A DNA stretch of 64,000 bases. It comes from CAZMBI01 sp964564675 (GTDB lineage Bacteria; Pseudomonadota; Alphaproteobacteria; Rickettsiales; UBA3002). Under the pieces are notes generated by a model. The model searched no databases, was not told the origin of the DNA, and saw only the letters and a program-made list of their open reading frames with translations. Within the stretch, counting starts at the first letter, position 1. Every line of letters begins with the position of its first letter. Position numbers and translations under genes: made by a program. Of the stretch, positions 41,301 through 48,967 are shown piece by piece. The DNA lies in contig CAZMBI010000002.1 in assembly GCA_964564675.1 (NCBI GenBank), positions 145,682 to 209,681 of the forward strand. The letters are read 5' to 3'.

Positions 41301-42069
41301 GCTGGTCAGTTTCACTCAGGCGTGCGTGATGGGTACGGCCGTCACGGCGCTGGCTGACGGCCCGACGCAGGTGTTTGATCGTGTGGCGACCTGTGATGTC
41401 GTACTGCTGGGGCAGGGCGAGCTGTTCAGCGCCAGTGAATTAGCGGTGTTAAACGGTGCCAATCTGGCCGTCATCGGCGATGAGCTTATCCAGTTCAGCG
41501 ATGCGCTGGCGCTGGGAGCGAATAAATATCGTTTAAGCGGCCTGCTGCGCGGCCGGCTGGGCAGTGAGTGGGCCACGCCCGGGCATAGCGCCGGCGAGGG
41601 CTTCGTGTTACTGGATGCGCGCCTGCAAAAGGATGTGATGCCTGACGGGTTGATCGGTCTCGGCCGGGACTACAAAGCCGTCAGCACCGGCCTGACGCCG
41701 GGAGTGACGCCGGCGCAGCCTTTTACCTATCACGGCCGGGCGCTGAAGCCCTATGCGCCGGTGCATGTGCGTGGCACACGTGATACGGAGGGAAATCTGA
41801 CGATTCGCTGGGTGCGGCGCACCCGTGTGGGCGGCGAATGGAGGGACTATACCGATGCGGCCCTGTCGGAGGCGCGCGAAGCCTATGAGGTAGCGATTCA
41901 AAACGGCGCGGACGTGGTGCGCACGCTCAGTAGTTACTCACCCGAGGCAGTGTATGGCGCGGCGCAGCAGGCGGCGGATTTCGGCAGCGTGCAACAGGCC
42001 GTCAGCATAACCGTCTACCAGCTTTCCGACCGCGTGGGCCTGGGTTATGGCGCGCAGGCGGTGATATAG
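38395..42069 (+). CDS. GTA TIM-barrel-like host-specificity / tail tip protein (RcGTA g15-like)
   Basis: 1224-residue central tail-tip protein. The N-terminus has GAAFQAGARFIGGQIDNLLL and PIVYGNVRIAGNVIWSRPIK. The GTA TIM-barrel-like domain spans residues about 330-620, with FAIGTEMIGLTTV, VTYAADWSEYHHAEGGWYHL, IDFVGIDAYFPITN and WFTEYGFPSVDGATNQPNVF, recalling glycoside hydrolase 113-type barrels. Then come the tail-fold region (GRVDLRAQRTGVAGTLAKWQ, DARPYPYWPDLRSVW), then phage-hub domains and a beta-rich C-terminus (LRGRLGSEWATPGHSAGEGF). No break. The gene is last in the RcGTA order and is presumed to hold peptidoglycan or capsule-degrading functions. Confidence 0.92.
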   Translation: MASVILTTAATALAPANPFLGAAFQAGARFIGGQIDNLLLGGAQGRSREGARLADLSVQSSTYGKMIPIVYGNVRIAGNVIWSRPIKEVATTTTTTQGGKGGGGASSSTTEFSYYVTLAIAICEGPVDAIQRAWADAEQLDLSLGTYRFYTGDEAQLPDPLIESYEGIGSTPAYRGLSYVVIEDFPLADYGNRIPNFTFEVKKKALWPDVNGEPVEHMVQGMILIPGSGEFVYDTQIQHKVEGEPVGDEYVQQGNQQVMNMHNPFGQANALLALDQLEETCPNAEWIGLVVNWFGDNLDAGSCVIKPGVEFAADQATTAPEVWSSAGYTRATARQITYVGNAPRYGGTPDDESVLRLCSELKSRGYKIFFYPIFLMDVEDKPWRGRVTGSVGDVADFFTKAEGYNAFILHYANLVKDTVDAFAIGTEMIGLTTVNDGALVNRQFPAVDALISLAGSVRGIVGANIQVTYAADWSEYHHAEGGWYHLDPLWASPDIDFVGIDAYFPITNAPQNELGYDIDTVVDGWSAGEGYDFYYVDVERTTTAPLDPPYAWKNIDWWWQNTHTNPDGNVTSWTPQAKKIWFTEYGFPSVDGATNQPNVFYDPTSSESFFPHFSRGRVDLRAQRTGVAGTLAKWQDSAMVERLFLWTWDARPYPYWPDLRSVWADGPVWKTGHWVQGKFGLSSLAAIVADIARRAGVDLSRLDVSRLQDQVDGYVIDTQASARSLIEELMTAYFFDVAETDGQLKFIPRGNASVHSLMLDELMPRAADEAPLEIIRAQELELPQSVAVQYLNRLANYQTGTQRAQRQVTPARDEHTIGLPIVMTDQRARSIADVALYQAWLSRTQYQFDAPIAYADLEPTDVITVQAGSVAHVLRITRMQLGRPGMLRITGVAEDVVTYDFYSTPGEAPVIAVTPEPVAETRARLLDLPALASDAADQAMLRFAAAGLADNWRGATIYRSDDGGQDYARLVSFTQACVMGTAVTALADGPTQVFDRVATCDVVLLGQGELFSASELAVLNGANLAVIGDELIQFSDALALGANKYRLSGLLRGRLGSEWATPGHSAGEGFVLLDARLQKDVMPDGLIGLGRDYKAVSTGLTPGVTPAQPFTYHGRALKPYAPVHVRGTRDTEGNLTIRWVRRTRVGGEWRDYTDAALSEAREAYEVAIQNGADVVRTLSSYSPEAVYGAAQQAADFGSVQQAVSITVYQLSDRVGLGYGAQAVI

Positions 42070-42355
42070 CCGGTGCCGGTTGGTGGCATGTACTGCGCCA
42101 CACGGCGCGTCTGGCCGCTACCTGCCTTAACCTGTTTATCGTCACGCGCCTGACTGCCCGCTAATCCACTTACATGAAGTATTTTAGGAAAATTTGATAC
42201 AAAATTTATTAATATATAAAATATTTATTAATAATTTGGTGGTAATATAATATTAATAACACATGGGAAGTCTGGTTATGTTATCATTAATTTCAGAATC
42301 GTTGCGACTCAGGCGTCCGGACCCCAGTCAGGAACCCAGTCACGAGGAGGCTCTG

Positions 42356-42709
42356 ATGGACGAAAAACGTGCAGAATTACCGGCACACCTGCGCCAGGGC
42401 ATTGAGCCGCCATCCGAAAATACGTATTTCTCAACCATCCAGCAATATGAGGCATCGCTGCGCCGGGTTGAAGAAATTCTGGTAAACAAGATCTCGGTAG
42501 CCATCAGTATGGCCGACGAAGCAATGACTACTGAGCGCATCGAACATGCGCTGCATGTCAAACAGATGTACATGGGCGGCGAGATTAATTTCAACGAGTT
42601 CATCCAGAAAATGTATAATTTATATCCACACCGCATGCAGAATCTGCCGGAAGACCTGAAACAGCGCATCGAAGCGTGCCAGGATATGCTGCGTGACCGC
42701 GTGGTGTAG
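42356..42709 (+). CDS. Unrecognised small helical protein, 117 aa
   Basis: I do not recognise this protein. It is charged and helical: ENTYFSTIQQYEASLRRVEE, KISVAISMADEAMTTERIEH, ALHVKQMYMGGEINFNEFIQ and EDLKQRIEACQDMLRDRVV. The ATG at 42356 has a very good GAGGAGG site; the frame runs back to 42263 with an AT-rich upstream region containing two TTTATTAATA copies. It follows the tip protein by about 290 bases and precedes the candidate small RNA. Confidence 0.6.
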   Translation: MDEKRAELPAHLRQGIEPPSENTYFSTIQQYEASLRRVEEILVNKISVAISMADEAMTTERIEHALHVKQMYMGGEINFNEFIQKMYNLYPHRMQNLPEDLKQRIEACQDMLRDRVV

Positions 42710-42716
42710 GCGTTGA

Positions 42717-42762
42717 ATGTCACGCAATCGTCACCACATGCGCACGAGCCTGCGTCTATAAT
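42717..42762 (+). promoter_or_regulatory. 11-bp direct-repeat promoter, 18-bp spacer type, in front of candidate sRNA
   Basis: ATGTCACGCAA (42717-42727), TCGTCACCACA (42728-42738), 18 bases, perfect TATAAT (42757-42762). One of the best members of the family, with no protein gene immediately behind it. Confidence 0.7.
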
Positions 42763-42768
42763 TATGTG

Positions 42769-42904
42769 GGATGACGGAAGCAACACCACAGGGACATGAA
42801 TAGCGTCAGTATGCAGCGTAACATCAGACGTAAAGGACGAGACTTAATCTGACATTTTGAGTCTGAGCTTATCAAAATGGAGATTGAGTCACGTCCTTTT
42901 TTTT
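42769..42904 (+). ncRNA. Candidate small RNA ending in a long hairpin terminator
   Basis: Transcription from the promoter at 42717-42762 should start near 42769. The transcript ends in a hairpin at 42832-42899: AAAGGACG pairs with CGTCCTTT, an A.A mismatch, then about ten pairs (GACTTAATCT with AGATTGAGTC), a small internal loop, CATTTTGA with TCAAAATG, and an 11-base loop; a run of eight T begins at 42897. Total about 136 nt. ORFs inside are short (10 and 18 codons) and lack ribosome-binding sites. It may act on the orphan genes or on phosphate-type stress targets; that is guesswork. A terminator of a longer transcript from 42356 is the alternative. Confidence 0.55.
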
Positions 42905-43005
42905 ACATACCTCAGAACAATTAAATCGCTCTAGCAGGCATAAACCCTTGCGAGAGCGGTAAATATCCGTATAATCGAAAAAATATATGCTTTCAGGGAG
43001 CAACG

Positions 43006-43671
43006 ATGCCGACATTAGCCGAAGTCAAATCCCAGATTAAAGCACTGCCGCATAAATATATTTTCTACACTAAGCGGGAAATTAATTATCTGCCCGAAAT
43101 TCTCACCGATGATGAGCGGATTCTGGCGCTGACTTCGGGATTTCACGGCAATACCACGGTGCTGCTGGTATGCACCAACCGGCGGCTGTTATTTGTCGAT
43201 AAGGGGATGTTTTTCGGGCTGGAGGTCAAGCAGCTTAACCTGGATCGCATCCAGTCGCTGGATTCGTCTTACGTTATCCTATTCGGCAAGGTACGCATCT
43301 GGGATGGCGCGGCGGCGTATGAAGTCGGCATGATCTTCAAGGATTCGATCGATCCCTTTGTGCGCACCGTGCGCGATGCCATTGAAAATTACCGGCGGAT
43401 TGTTTATCGCGACGTGGTCAATGTCGGCAATGCGCCGCCGACCCATATGAGCCCGCCCGCGCCGCAACAACAACCTGCAGCGCAACCACAGCCGGCGGCA
43501 TCGCACCCCACACCGCAACCGGCCAAGCGCCAGCAAAAAATTGCCCCGGCCGAACCCGCGCCGTATGAAGCCGATATGCTCGGTCAACTGGAACGGCTGG
43601 CGAAACTACGCGCCGACGGGCACTTAACCGATGAAGAATTCGAAGCGCAGAAGAAAAAGCTGCTGAGCTGA
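43006..43671 (+). CDS. PH-domain (YokE-like) protein with C-terminal SHOCT motif
   Basis: 221 residues. The N-terminal 125 residues fit a bacterial PH domain of the YokE type: YLPEILTDDERILALTSGFH, TVLLVCTNRRLLFVDKGMFF, VKQLNLDRIQSLDSSYVILF, GKVRIWDGAAAYEVGMIFKD. A Pro/Gln/Ala linker follows (residues about 145-185), then LGQLERLAKLRADGHLTDEE then FEAQKKKLLS, a SHOCT motif that often mediates oligomerisation. Function unknown. ATG 43006 has a CAGGGAG site. Preceded by the candidate small RNA; possible TATAAT near 42973. Confidence 0.8.
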   Translation: MPTLAEVKSQIKALPHKYIFYTKREINYLPEILTDDERILALTSGFHGNTTVLLVCTNRRLLFVDKGMFFGLEVKQLNLDRIQSLDSSYVILFGKVRIWDGAAAYEVGMIFKDSIDPFVRTVRDAIENYRRIVYRDVVNVGNAPPTHMSPPAPQQQPAAQPQPAASHPTPQPAKRQQKIAPAEPAPYEADMLGQLERLAKLRADGHLTDEEFEAQKKKLLS

Positions 43672-44000
43672 TTTGTCCATTCCAGCAAAAACGGGCACCC
43701 GAATTTCGGCCCGTTGTTTTTTCACGAGGCCTGCAACAAAAGTCCTGATTTGATTGCTCTTCCTGCGCAAACAGGGATTGCCATCATGGCCGGGCAAATG
43801 AAAGCACTGGAACCCGCTTTCGCTGGGATCACGATATTTGCAGCTATACTGACCGTTGCAGCCGTTCCCATGAGTAATATCCGCCCGCGATCGCGTAAGC
43901 GGGGTAGGTGACGCCAAGGCATTCGGCCTGATGTGCTGCCGGGCCAAACATATCCCCCCATTGTTTCATTCATCTATCACTCACCTACTAAGGAGTTCGT

Positions 44001-45833
44001 ATGACCATCACACCGCATTACGGCCTGACGTTGATCGAGCAGTCGCAGGCGCAAAAAGAAGTCACCGTCAACGAGGCGCTGATGCGCATTGACGGGATTC
44101 TCAACTACCAGGCCGCCGGCGGCAGTAATATCAACTGGCGACGACACCCGTCGGCGGTAACCGATAGCGGCGGCGAAGCGGTCGCTATCGAAGCGGCAAT
44201 GAGCGCAGGGGGCAACGCCCCCTTTTTTTATGTCGACAGCGGGGCCACGCGCACGCTGAGTTTTGATATCCCGGCATTTGTGCGCGATGGCATGGTGGTC
44301 TGGGAAATGGCGGCGGACGACGCCACCACCTGGACGATTACCTATGAAGAATCGTTTGATGACGGAGCAAACTATTCGTCGCCGGTGACGGTCAGTACGA
44401 TTCAACCGGCATCGCAAAAAACCGTGCGGCTGCAAAAACAGGCCATCACCGCCGGCGCGGCGCGGCGCGTGCGGCTGAGCTTCGCTCATGACGGTACGGC
44501 CTCACCGGGCTACTGGCGCGGTGGGCGCTATGTGCGCAACCTGGCATTTTTTGAGTTTGAGCCGGAGAACCGCCATGATTACGTGGTGTGGTTGGGTGAT
44601 TCCATTAGCGAATTATCCGTGCGCCATCACGAAGCACAGACCTTGCTCGGGCAGTATTTCGGCCATGATGCGTGCGTGTTTAACGAAGCTGTCTCAGGCT
44701 GGAAAATTGCTGATGTGAAGGCCAATATCGCCGGCATTCTGGCGCGCCACCCGCGTGCGCAGCACGTGGTGCTGATGATCGGCACCAATGACGTCGCCGA
44801 TCACCGGCCGTACCGCGAGGCAAGCCGGGCCGCTATTGATGCGCTACAAAATGATATGCAGGATATTATTACGGCGATCACTGATGCCGGTCACACGCTG
44901 CACCTGGCGCGTATTCCCTATTCGGATTTTACCGCCGCGCCGGCAGTGGGCGGCACCACCAATGAGGAAAACGGCGCCGCGCCGTTTAACGATGCGCTGA
45001 TGGACCGGTTGATCGCACAGTACAGCCCGCATTTGCATGACGGCCGCCAAGGCCTGCTCGATAGTTACGGATTTTTGCGCGATAACTCTCATCTGTTCGC
45101 CGACGACCCTAACGGCATTCATGCTTATCATTATGGTGCACGGTTGCTCGGGCATTATCTACTGCTGCGCCTGGGCTCGATGCTGTGGGCGCGCACGCCG
45201 TTTACGGTTGCCGATGACGACGCCGGCAACGGCGTGGCGGGTGCGAAAGAGCAGGTGCGGATCAGTTTCGGTTCCGTTTTCGGCGCGTCGCTGGGCAATG
45301 ATTCGCAGTCCCTGTTCAATGCCACCTATAGCGGGCTGTTGGACAGTGAGGAGAACATCACCTGGAACAATGTGCGCGGCGACGCCACCGGCACGTTTGA
45401 CGGGCTGATCAATGTCGAGGGTGAGCGCTGCGGGATCGGTCTGCATATTGATACGGCGTTTACCGCCATTACCGGCAACAATACGACAAGCGTTGTCACC
45501 AATGGGCAGGGCACGCCCTATATCGAGCCGGCGAAATTGTCCTATGCCGCTAATACCAGCGGCGCCACGTCGCAGATGACGATTATCGGGCTGAATCCGA
45601 ACAGCACGTACATGCTGAATTTTTTCGGCTCACGCGATGCGGGGGGATCGGAAGTGAACACCTATGCCGAAACGGTGAACGCGGTGAGCACGACACTGGA
45701 TGTGATGGATAACACCAGCAATGTGGCGAGCCTGAGCGGCTTGTCACCCAATGCCAGCGGTGAGTTGACCGTCACCGTTAACCGTCCCGGTTCGCTCAGC
45801 GTGCTCAACGTGCTGGAGATTATCCGGGAGTAA
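44001..45833 (+). CDS. DUF2793 tail-fibre protein fused to an SGNH/GDSL hydrolase
   Basis: 610 residues. The first 40 residues have the DUF2793 signature QSQAQKEVTVNEALMRIDGI, found at the N-terminus of GTA and phage fibres. Residues about 60-185 form a beta-rich carbohydrate-binding-like part. Residues about 193-400 form an SGNH hydrolase: VVWLGDSISEL (catalytic Ser in G-D-S), EAVSGWKIADV (block II Gly), VLMIGTNDV (block III Asn) and DPNGIHAYHYGARLLG (block V Asp/His). A further beta domain follows (SYAANTSGATSQMTIIGLNP then NSTYMLNFFG). It could de-acetylate surface glycan. ATG 44001 has an AAGGAG site and a TTCATTC leader. Confidence 0.82.
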   Translation: MTITPHYGLTLIEQSQAQKEVTVNEALMRIDGILNYQAAGGSNINWRRHPSAVTDSGGEAVAIEAAMSAGGNAPFFYVDSGATRTLSFDIPAFVRDGMVVWEMAADDATTWTITYEESFDDGANYSSPVTVSTIQPASQKTVRLQKQAITAGAARRVRLSFAHDGTASPGYWRGGRYVRNLAFFEFEPENRHDYVVWLGDSISELSVRHHEAQTLLGQYFGHDACVFNEAVSGWKIADVKANIAGILARHPRAQHVVLMIGTNDVADHRPYREASRAAIDALQNDMQDIITAITDAGHTLHLARIPYSDFTAAPAVGGTTNEENGAAPFNDALMDRLIAQYSPHLHDGRQGLLDSYGFLRDNSHLFADDPNGIHAYHYGARLLGHYLLLRLGSMLWARTPFTVADDDAGNGVAGAKEQVRISFGSVFGASLGNDSQSLFNATYSGLLDSEENITWNNVRGDATGTFDGLINVEGERCGIGLHIDTAFTAITGNNTTSVVTNGQGTPYIEPAKLSYAANTSGATSQMTIIGLNPNSTYMLNFFGSRDAGGSEVNTYAETVNAVSTTLDVMDNTSNVASLSGLSPNASGELTVTVNRPGSLSVLNVLEIIRE

Positions 45834-45846
45834 GACAGGAGGCTTC

Positions 45847-46089
45847 ATGAGCAATCAGGAAACGCGCCTCGCGGTGGTTGAGGAGCAGATTAAAGGCCTG
45901 CGCGAGCAGCAAAAGGCTCATGCGATCGAGACCAGACATATGATCGCCGGGCTGACTGAAGACATCAAAGAACTCACCGAAATCATGAACAAGGGGCGCG
46001 GGGCGTTTGCCTTTGCGCTGCTGGTCTCCGGCTCGCTGGGGGCGATGGCGGTGAAACTGTTGGCATTTATCACGGAGAAAGTACGATGA
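45847..46089 (+). CDS. Small coiled-coil plus membrane helix protein, holin-associated
   Basis: 80 residues: a coiled-coil (RLAVVEEQIKGLREQQKAHA, TEDIKELTEIMNKGRGAFAF) followed by one membrane helix (FALLVSGSLGAMAVKLLAFI). The layout resembles XhlA- and spanin-like lysis accessories. Its end overlaps the holin start by four bases. The exact family is not clear. Confidence 0.7.
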   Translation: MSNQETRLAVVEEQIKGLREQQKAHAIETRHMIAGLTEDIKELTEIMNKGRGAFAFALLVSGSLGAMAVKLLAFITEKVR

Positions 46090-46532
46090 TCACATTCGCC
46101 TCAGCATTAATGGGATTTATGTCCTCGCTTGTGCCCGATCTACTGAAGATGTGGCGCGACCGGCAGGATCGCCGGCATGAGCTGGCCATTCTGCAGTTGC
46201 AGATTGAGCAGCAGGCACAGGGCCATACGCAGCGGCTGGAAGAGATTCGCACCGAAGGTGATATCGCGCAAAGCCGCACCCTCTATCAAACCTATTTTAC
46301 CGGTATCCGCTGGGTGGATGCGCTCAACGGTACGGTGCGCCCGGTTTTAGCATATGCGTTTTTCCTGCTTTATTTCAGCATCAAGCTGATGCAGTTCAGC
46401 CTGCTGCCGGAGGCGCCGCTGCCTTGGGCGATCGAGGCGCTGTGGGGCGAGGAGGACCGCGCGATTTTCGCCGGCATCATCGCCTTTTATTTCGGCCAGC
46501 GTGCGATGCAAAAAGTACGCAGCTCAAGCTAA
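46086..46532 (+). CDS. Holin, 3TM-type (GTA/phage lysis)
   Basis: 148 residues. N-terminal hydrophobic part (FASALMGFMSSLVPDLLKMW), a charged coiled-coil (HELAILQLQIEQQAQGHTQR) and two membrane helices (VRPVLAYAFFLLYFSIKLMQ, RAIFAGIIAFYFGQRAMQK) match the 3TM holin family. It would form lesions that let the lysozyme reach the wall. Overlaps its neighbour on one side and lies 38 bases before the lysozyme, in a lysis cassette. Confidence 0.82.
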   Translation: MITFASALMGFMSSLVPDLLKMWRDRQDRRHELAILQLQIEQQAQGHTQRLEEIRTEGDIAQSRTLYQTYFTGIRWVDALNGTVRPVLAYAFFLLYFSIKLMQFSLLPEAPLPWAIEALWGEEDRAIFAGIIAFYFGQRAMQKVRSSS

Positions 46533-46569
46533 CCATCATCGGAACACAACCATGAAAGGAGTTGCTGCG

Positions 46570-47010
46570 ATGCGTCATATCACCGCGGACGGGCTGGCGC
46601 TGATCAAGCGCTTCGAAGGGTTTGAATCCGAGATTTATCGCGATGCGGCGGGACTGTCCACGATCGGCTACGGGCATCTCATCCGTGAGGACGAGCGCGG
46701 TCTATGGGATAACGGCATCTCACGGGCGGAAGCCGAGCGAGTGCTGTGCGCCGACATTGAGATAGCTGAGCGCGCCGTGCTGCGTTTGATGTATGTTGCG
46801 CTCAGTGACGGGCAGTTCGATGCACTGGTCTCGTTCAGCTTCAATCTGGGCGCGGGCGCGCTGCAGCGTTCTACCTTGCGGCGAAAAGTCAATCGTGAAG
46901 AACACGACGAAGCACCCGCTGAGTTCCGCCGCTGGGTGTGGGCCGGCGGTCGCCGGCTGCGTGGGCTGGTGCGGCGGCGCGAGGCGGAGATTGCGCGCTA
47001 TCTGGCCTGA
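46570..47010 (+). CDS. Phage-type lysozyme (GH24)
   Basis: Endolysin that cleaves peptidoglycan glycan strands. 146 residues: GLALIKRFEGFESEIYRDAA (catalytic Glu), GLSTIGYGHLIREDERGL (Thr and the T-I-G-Y-G-H motif), VALSDGQFDALVSFSFNLGA and GRRLRGLVRRREAEIARYLA. No N-terminal signal, so it depends on the holin. ATG 46570 has an AAAGGAG site; an ATG at 46552 is the alternative. Intact. Confidence 0.93.
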   Translation: MRHITADGLALIKRFEGFESEIYRDAAGLSTIGYGHLIREDERGLWDNGISRAEAERVLCADIEIAERAVLRLMYVALSDGQFDALVSFSFNLGAGALQRSTLRRKVNREEHDEAPAEFRRWVWAGGRRLRGLVRRREAEIARYLA

Positions 47011-47023
47011 TGGCACGGCATTG

Positions 47024-47069
47024 CTGTCATGAAAACGTCACATGCAAGCGCGTGTAGGCTTGCTATAAT
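47024..47069 (+). promoter_or_regulatory. 11-bp direct-repeat promoter, 18-bp spacer type
   Basis: CTGTCATGAAA (47024-47034), ACGTCACATGC (47035-47045), 18 bases, perfect TATAAT (47064-47069). The ATG at 47076 is six bases after the -10. Confidence 0.72.
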
Positions 47070-47075
47070 GCTGGT

Positions 47076-47414
47076 ATGGAGTTCCCTCACCATAATGAAA
47101 ATGCCTGGCAGACCCTCAGGCGCAAACTGCACGATAATACCGGGCGCAGTTTCGACGAAGCGTGGGAGCAGATGCGACATAAGGGCAACCCTAAACCGTT
47201 TGCCTTCAAGCTGCTGGGCGTGGGGGTCGGCTCGGTATTAATGGGCGACGGGATATATAATATTATCCGCGGCGCTAATGAAGAAGTGGAAGATGCGTTG
47301 CTGTCGGACAGGACACACCGCAATTATGTGCGGATAGGAACCGGGACGATGGAGCTGGCCGGCGGCGCTGCGTTGTTATATGCGGGCCTCACACAGGGCG
47401 CCAGAATACGCTGA
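47076..47414 (+). CDS. Unrecognised small membrane protein, 112 aa, leaderless
   Basis: I do not recognise this protein. A charged N-terminus (NAWQTLRRKLHDNTGRSFDE) precedes two hydrophobic glycine-rich segments (FKLLGVGVGSVLMGDGIYNI and GTMELAGGAALLYAGLTQGA) with an acidic loop between. No signal peptide. There is no Shine-Dalgarno sequence, and the ATG lies where transcription should start. First of three consecutive orphans each with its own copy of the same promoter. Confidence 0.65.
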   Translation: MEFPHHNENAWQTLRRKLHDNTGRSFDEAWEQMRHKGNPKPFAFKLLGVGVGSVLMGDGIYNIIRGANEEVEDALLSDRTHRNYVRIGTGTMELAGGAALLYAGLTQGARIR

Positions 47415-47435
47415 GCGTCTCGCAGTGACCGGCAA

Positions 47436-47481
47436 ATGTCATGAAACTGTCATGCTTTTAGCCGTTATGCTGTTTTATACT
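47436..47481 (+). promoter_or_regulatory. 11-bp direct-repeat promoter, 18-bp spacer type
   Basis: ATGTCATGAAA (47436-47446), CTGTCATGCTT (47447-47457), 18 bases, TATACT (47476-47481). This is the clearest copy of the direct repeat in the window. Confidence 0.74.
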
Positions 47482-47511
47482 GAGTAATATAACGCTATGG
47501 AGATTGTGTGT

Positions 47512-48762
47512 ATGAGCGATGCATCCACCGCCGCCAAAATATTCGAACATCTGCAGCAAAACGGGTTTGCCAAGCGCGATGTGCGCGAGACCTTTGAGAT
47601 TGCCCAGAAACTGGCCGACACCCCGCATTTTATGGATCAGTTCGGGAAGAGTGGGGAAATCAGCAAAAAAGCTTTTGATGTGTTGTTGAATCTCAACTCC
47701 GGTCCGCCTTTGATGACAAGGGTTAACAATTTTGCAGCAAACGCAGAAATTCCGTTTGTTCATAACTGGATACTAACGGGTAGCGAAACAAAAGGGAAAC
47801 TCTACACCGAACGTCGGAAATGTTTTGCCGAAGGCAATCAGTTCGTTAAACAAGCTGAGGGCTACTATGGCGAGCTGGCGGCGCTGGGTGTTTTAAGCCA
47901 GCATGAAGACCCCAAAGCGCTGGCCGAGTCTTTGCAGCGGATCAATCAGCAGGCGCTGGAAGCGGGAGAAGCGGCCGGCATCAAAATAGCGGGCAAAAAA
48001 GTAAAAACCGCCAGCACGGATTTTGAAGCCGTTGGTAACCGATTGCGCTTAGGGCGGATTGCGGATGCGTTGAACAGTAAGCTGGATACGCTCGATCAGC
48101 CGGAGTTGCGGAACTATCTGAAAGAGGCCTTGAATAGCGGTACGGTGGCCGAATCGGCGCCGGCGGCCGAAATCCCGGCCAAAGCCTTTGCCGAGGAGGC
48201 AGTGACGGTGCGCAAGGCGCTCGATAAGTTGACGGGCAACGCCGCCAAGCGCCTGGAATCGTTGGCCAGCCGCGCCAACCAGTTTTATGATGCTCTGGCG
48301 GCTAAAGGCAAGCATGTACCGGGTGGCAGGGTTTCATCCGGGCTTTTCGTCAGCAAGGCGATGCAATATGGCAATGCGCTGGGCGAGCTGCTGGAAGTCA
48401 ACATCAATACGGTGGGATCGCAATTTGCGACGGCCCGCAAGGCCATGGCCGAGGCCGCCGAGCAGGCCAAAGCTGCCGGCGCCGCCGCACCGGAAATCGA
48501 GGAAACGCTTGAGACCGCACGTACCTGGGGGGCCAGATTGTTTGCCAAGGAAGCGGCTAAAGACGGCACGCCGATCACGAACCTCAAACAGGCGCGCGCG
48601 CTTGAGGGCGGTATCAGCCTGGGCAAAACGGCGCTGGTGGCCGGGGGTACCGCGCTGGGCGCTTCGTGGCTGCTCGGGCTCGGCCCGTTTGCCAGCAAAT
48701 CCCGTCGGGAGGAATTGCGGCGCAATACGCCGCCCGAGCCGGAGCGGCAACCAGCGATGTGA
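47512..48762 (+). CDS. Orphan helical protein, paralogue A of a tandem pair, 416 aa
   Basis: I do not recognise the family. A helical N-terminus (TAAKIFEHLQQNGFAKRDVR, AQKLADTPHFMDQFGKSGEI), an AT-rich variable stretch near residues 60-100, then long coiled-coil-like helices (AKRLESLASRANQFYDALAA then KGKHVPGGRVSSGLFV). Near the C-terminus is one hydrophobic segment (GKTALVAGGTALGASWLLGL) with a short basic tail. It shares ESLAS(R/K)AN...Y...VPGG with the next gene, so the two are paralogues. ATG 47512 has a TGGAG site; the ATG at 47497 is an alternative. Promoter at 47436. Confidence 0.68.
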   Translation: MSDASTAAKIFEHLQQNGFAKRDVRETFEIAQKLADTPHFMDQFGKSGEISKKAFDVLLNLNSGPPLMTRVNNFAANAEIPFVHNWILTGSETKGKLYTERRKCFAEGNQFVKQAEGYYGELAALGVLSQHEDPKALAESLQRINQQALEAGEAAGIKIAGKKVKTASTDFEAVGNRLRLGRIADALNSKLDTLDQPELRNYLKEALNSGTVAESAPAAEIPAKAFAEEAVTVRKALDKLTGNAAKRLESLASRANQFYDALAAKGKHVPGGRVSSGLFVSKAMQYGNALGELLEVNINTVGSQFATARKAMAEAAEQAKAAGAAAPEIEETLETARTWGARLFAKEAAKDGTPITNLKQARALEGGISLGKTALVAGGTALGASWLLGLGPFASKSRREELRRNTPPEPERQPAM

Positions 48763-48876
48763 TCCCGCCGGCGGCGTTTCGGGAATCGCCGTCTGTTGCG
48801 GTCAGTGGGGCGGGCGCGCGCTCACACGGCGATCCCCCTTTTGTGACAAAGCTTCCCGGGCCGCGCGGTTGCGGAA

Positions 48877-48922
48877 TCTTCACCAAACTGTCACACCGTT
48901 GCCTGATTTTCTTGGCTAAAAT
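48877..48922 (+). promoter_or_regulatory. 11-bp direct-repeat promoter, 18-bp spacer type
   Basis: TCTTCACCAAA (48877-48887), CTGTCACACCG (48888-48898), 18 bases, TAAAAT (48917-48922). It drives the second tandem paralogue at 48968. Confidence 0.68.
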
Positions 48923-48967
48923 CAAGAAAGAATGACCATACATATAGGATATTAATGGAAGTGAACC

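Noticed and set aside
42180..42260. Very AT-rich stretch with TTTATTAATA repeats as a replication origin
   Set aside because: No DnaA-box cluster and no replication gene nearby; more likely a promoter region.
15383..47010. A complete, mobile prophage
   Set aside because: No integrase, repressor, replication gene, terminase or attachment-site duplication was seen; gene order fits a GTA-like set better.
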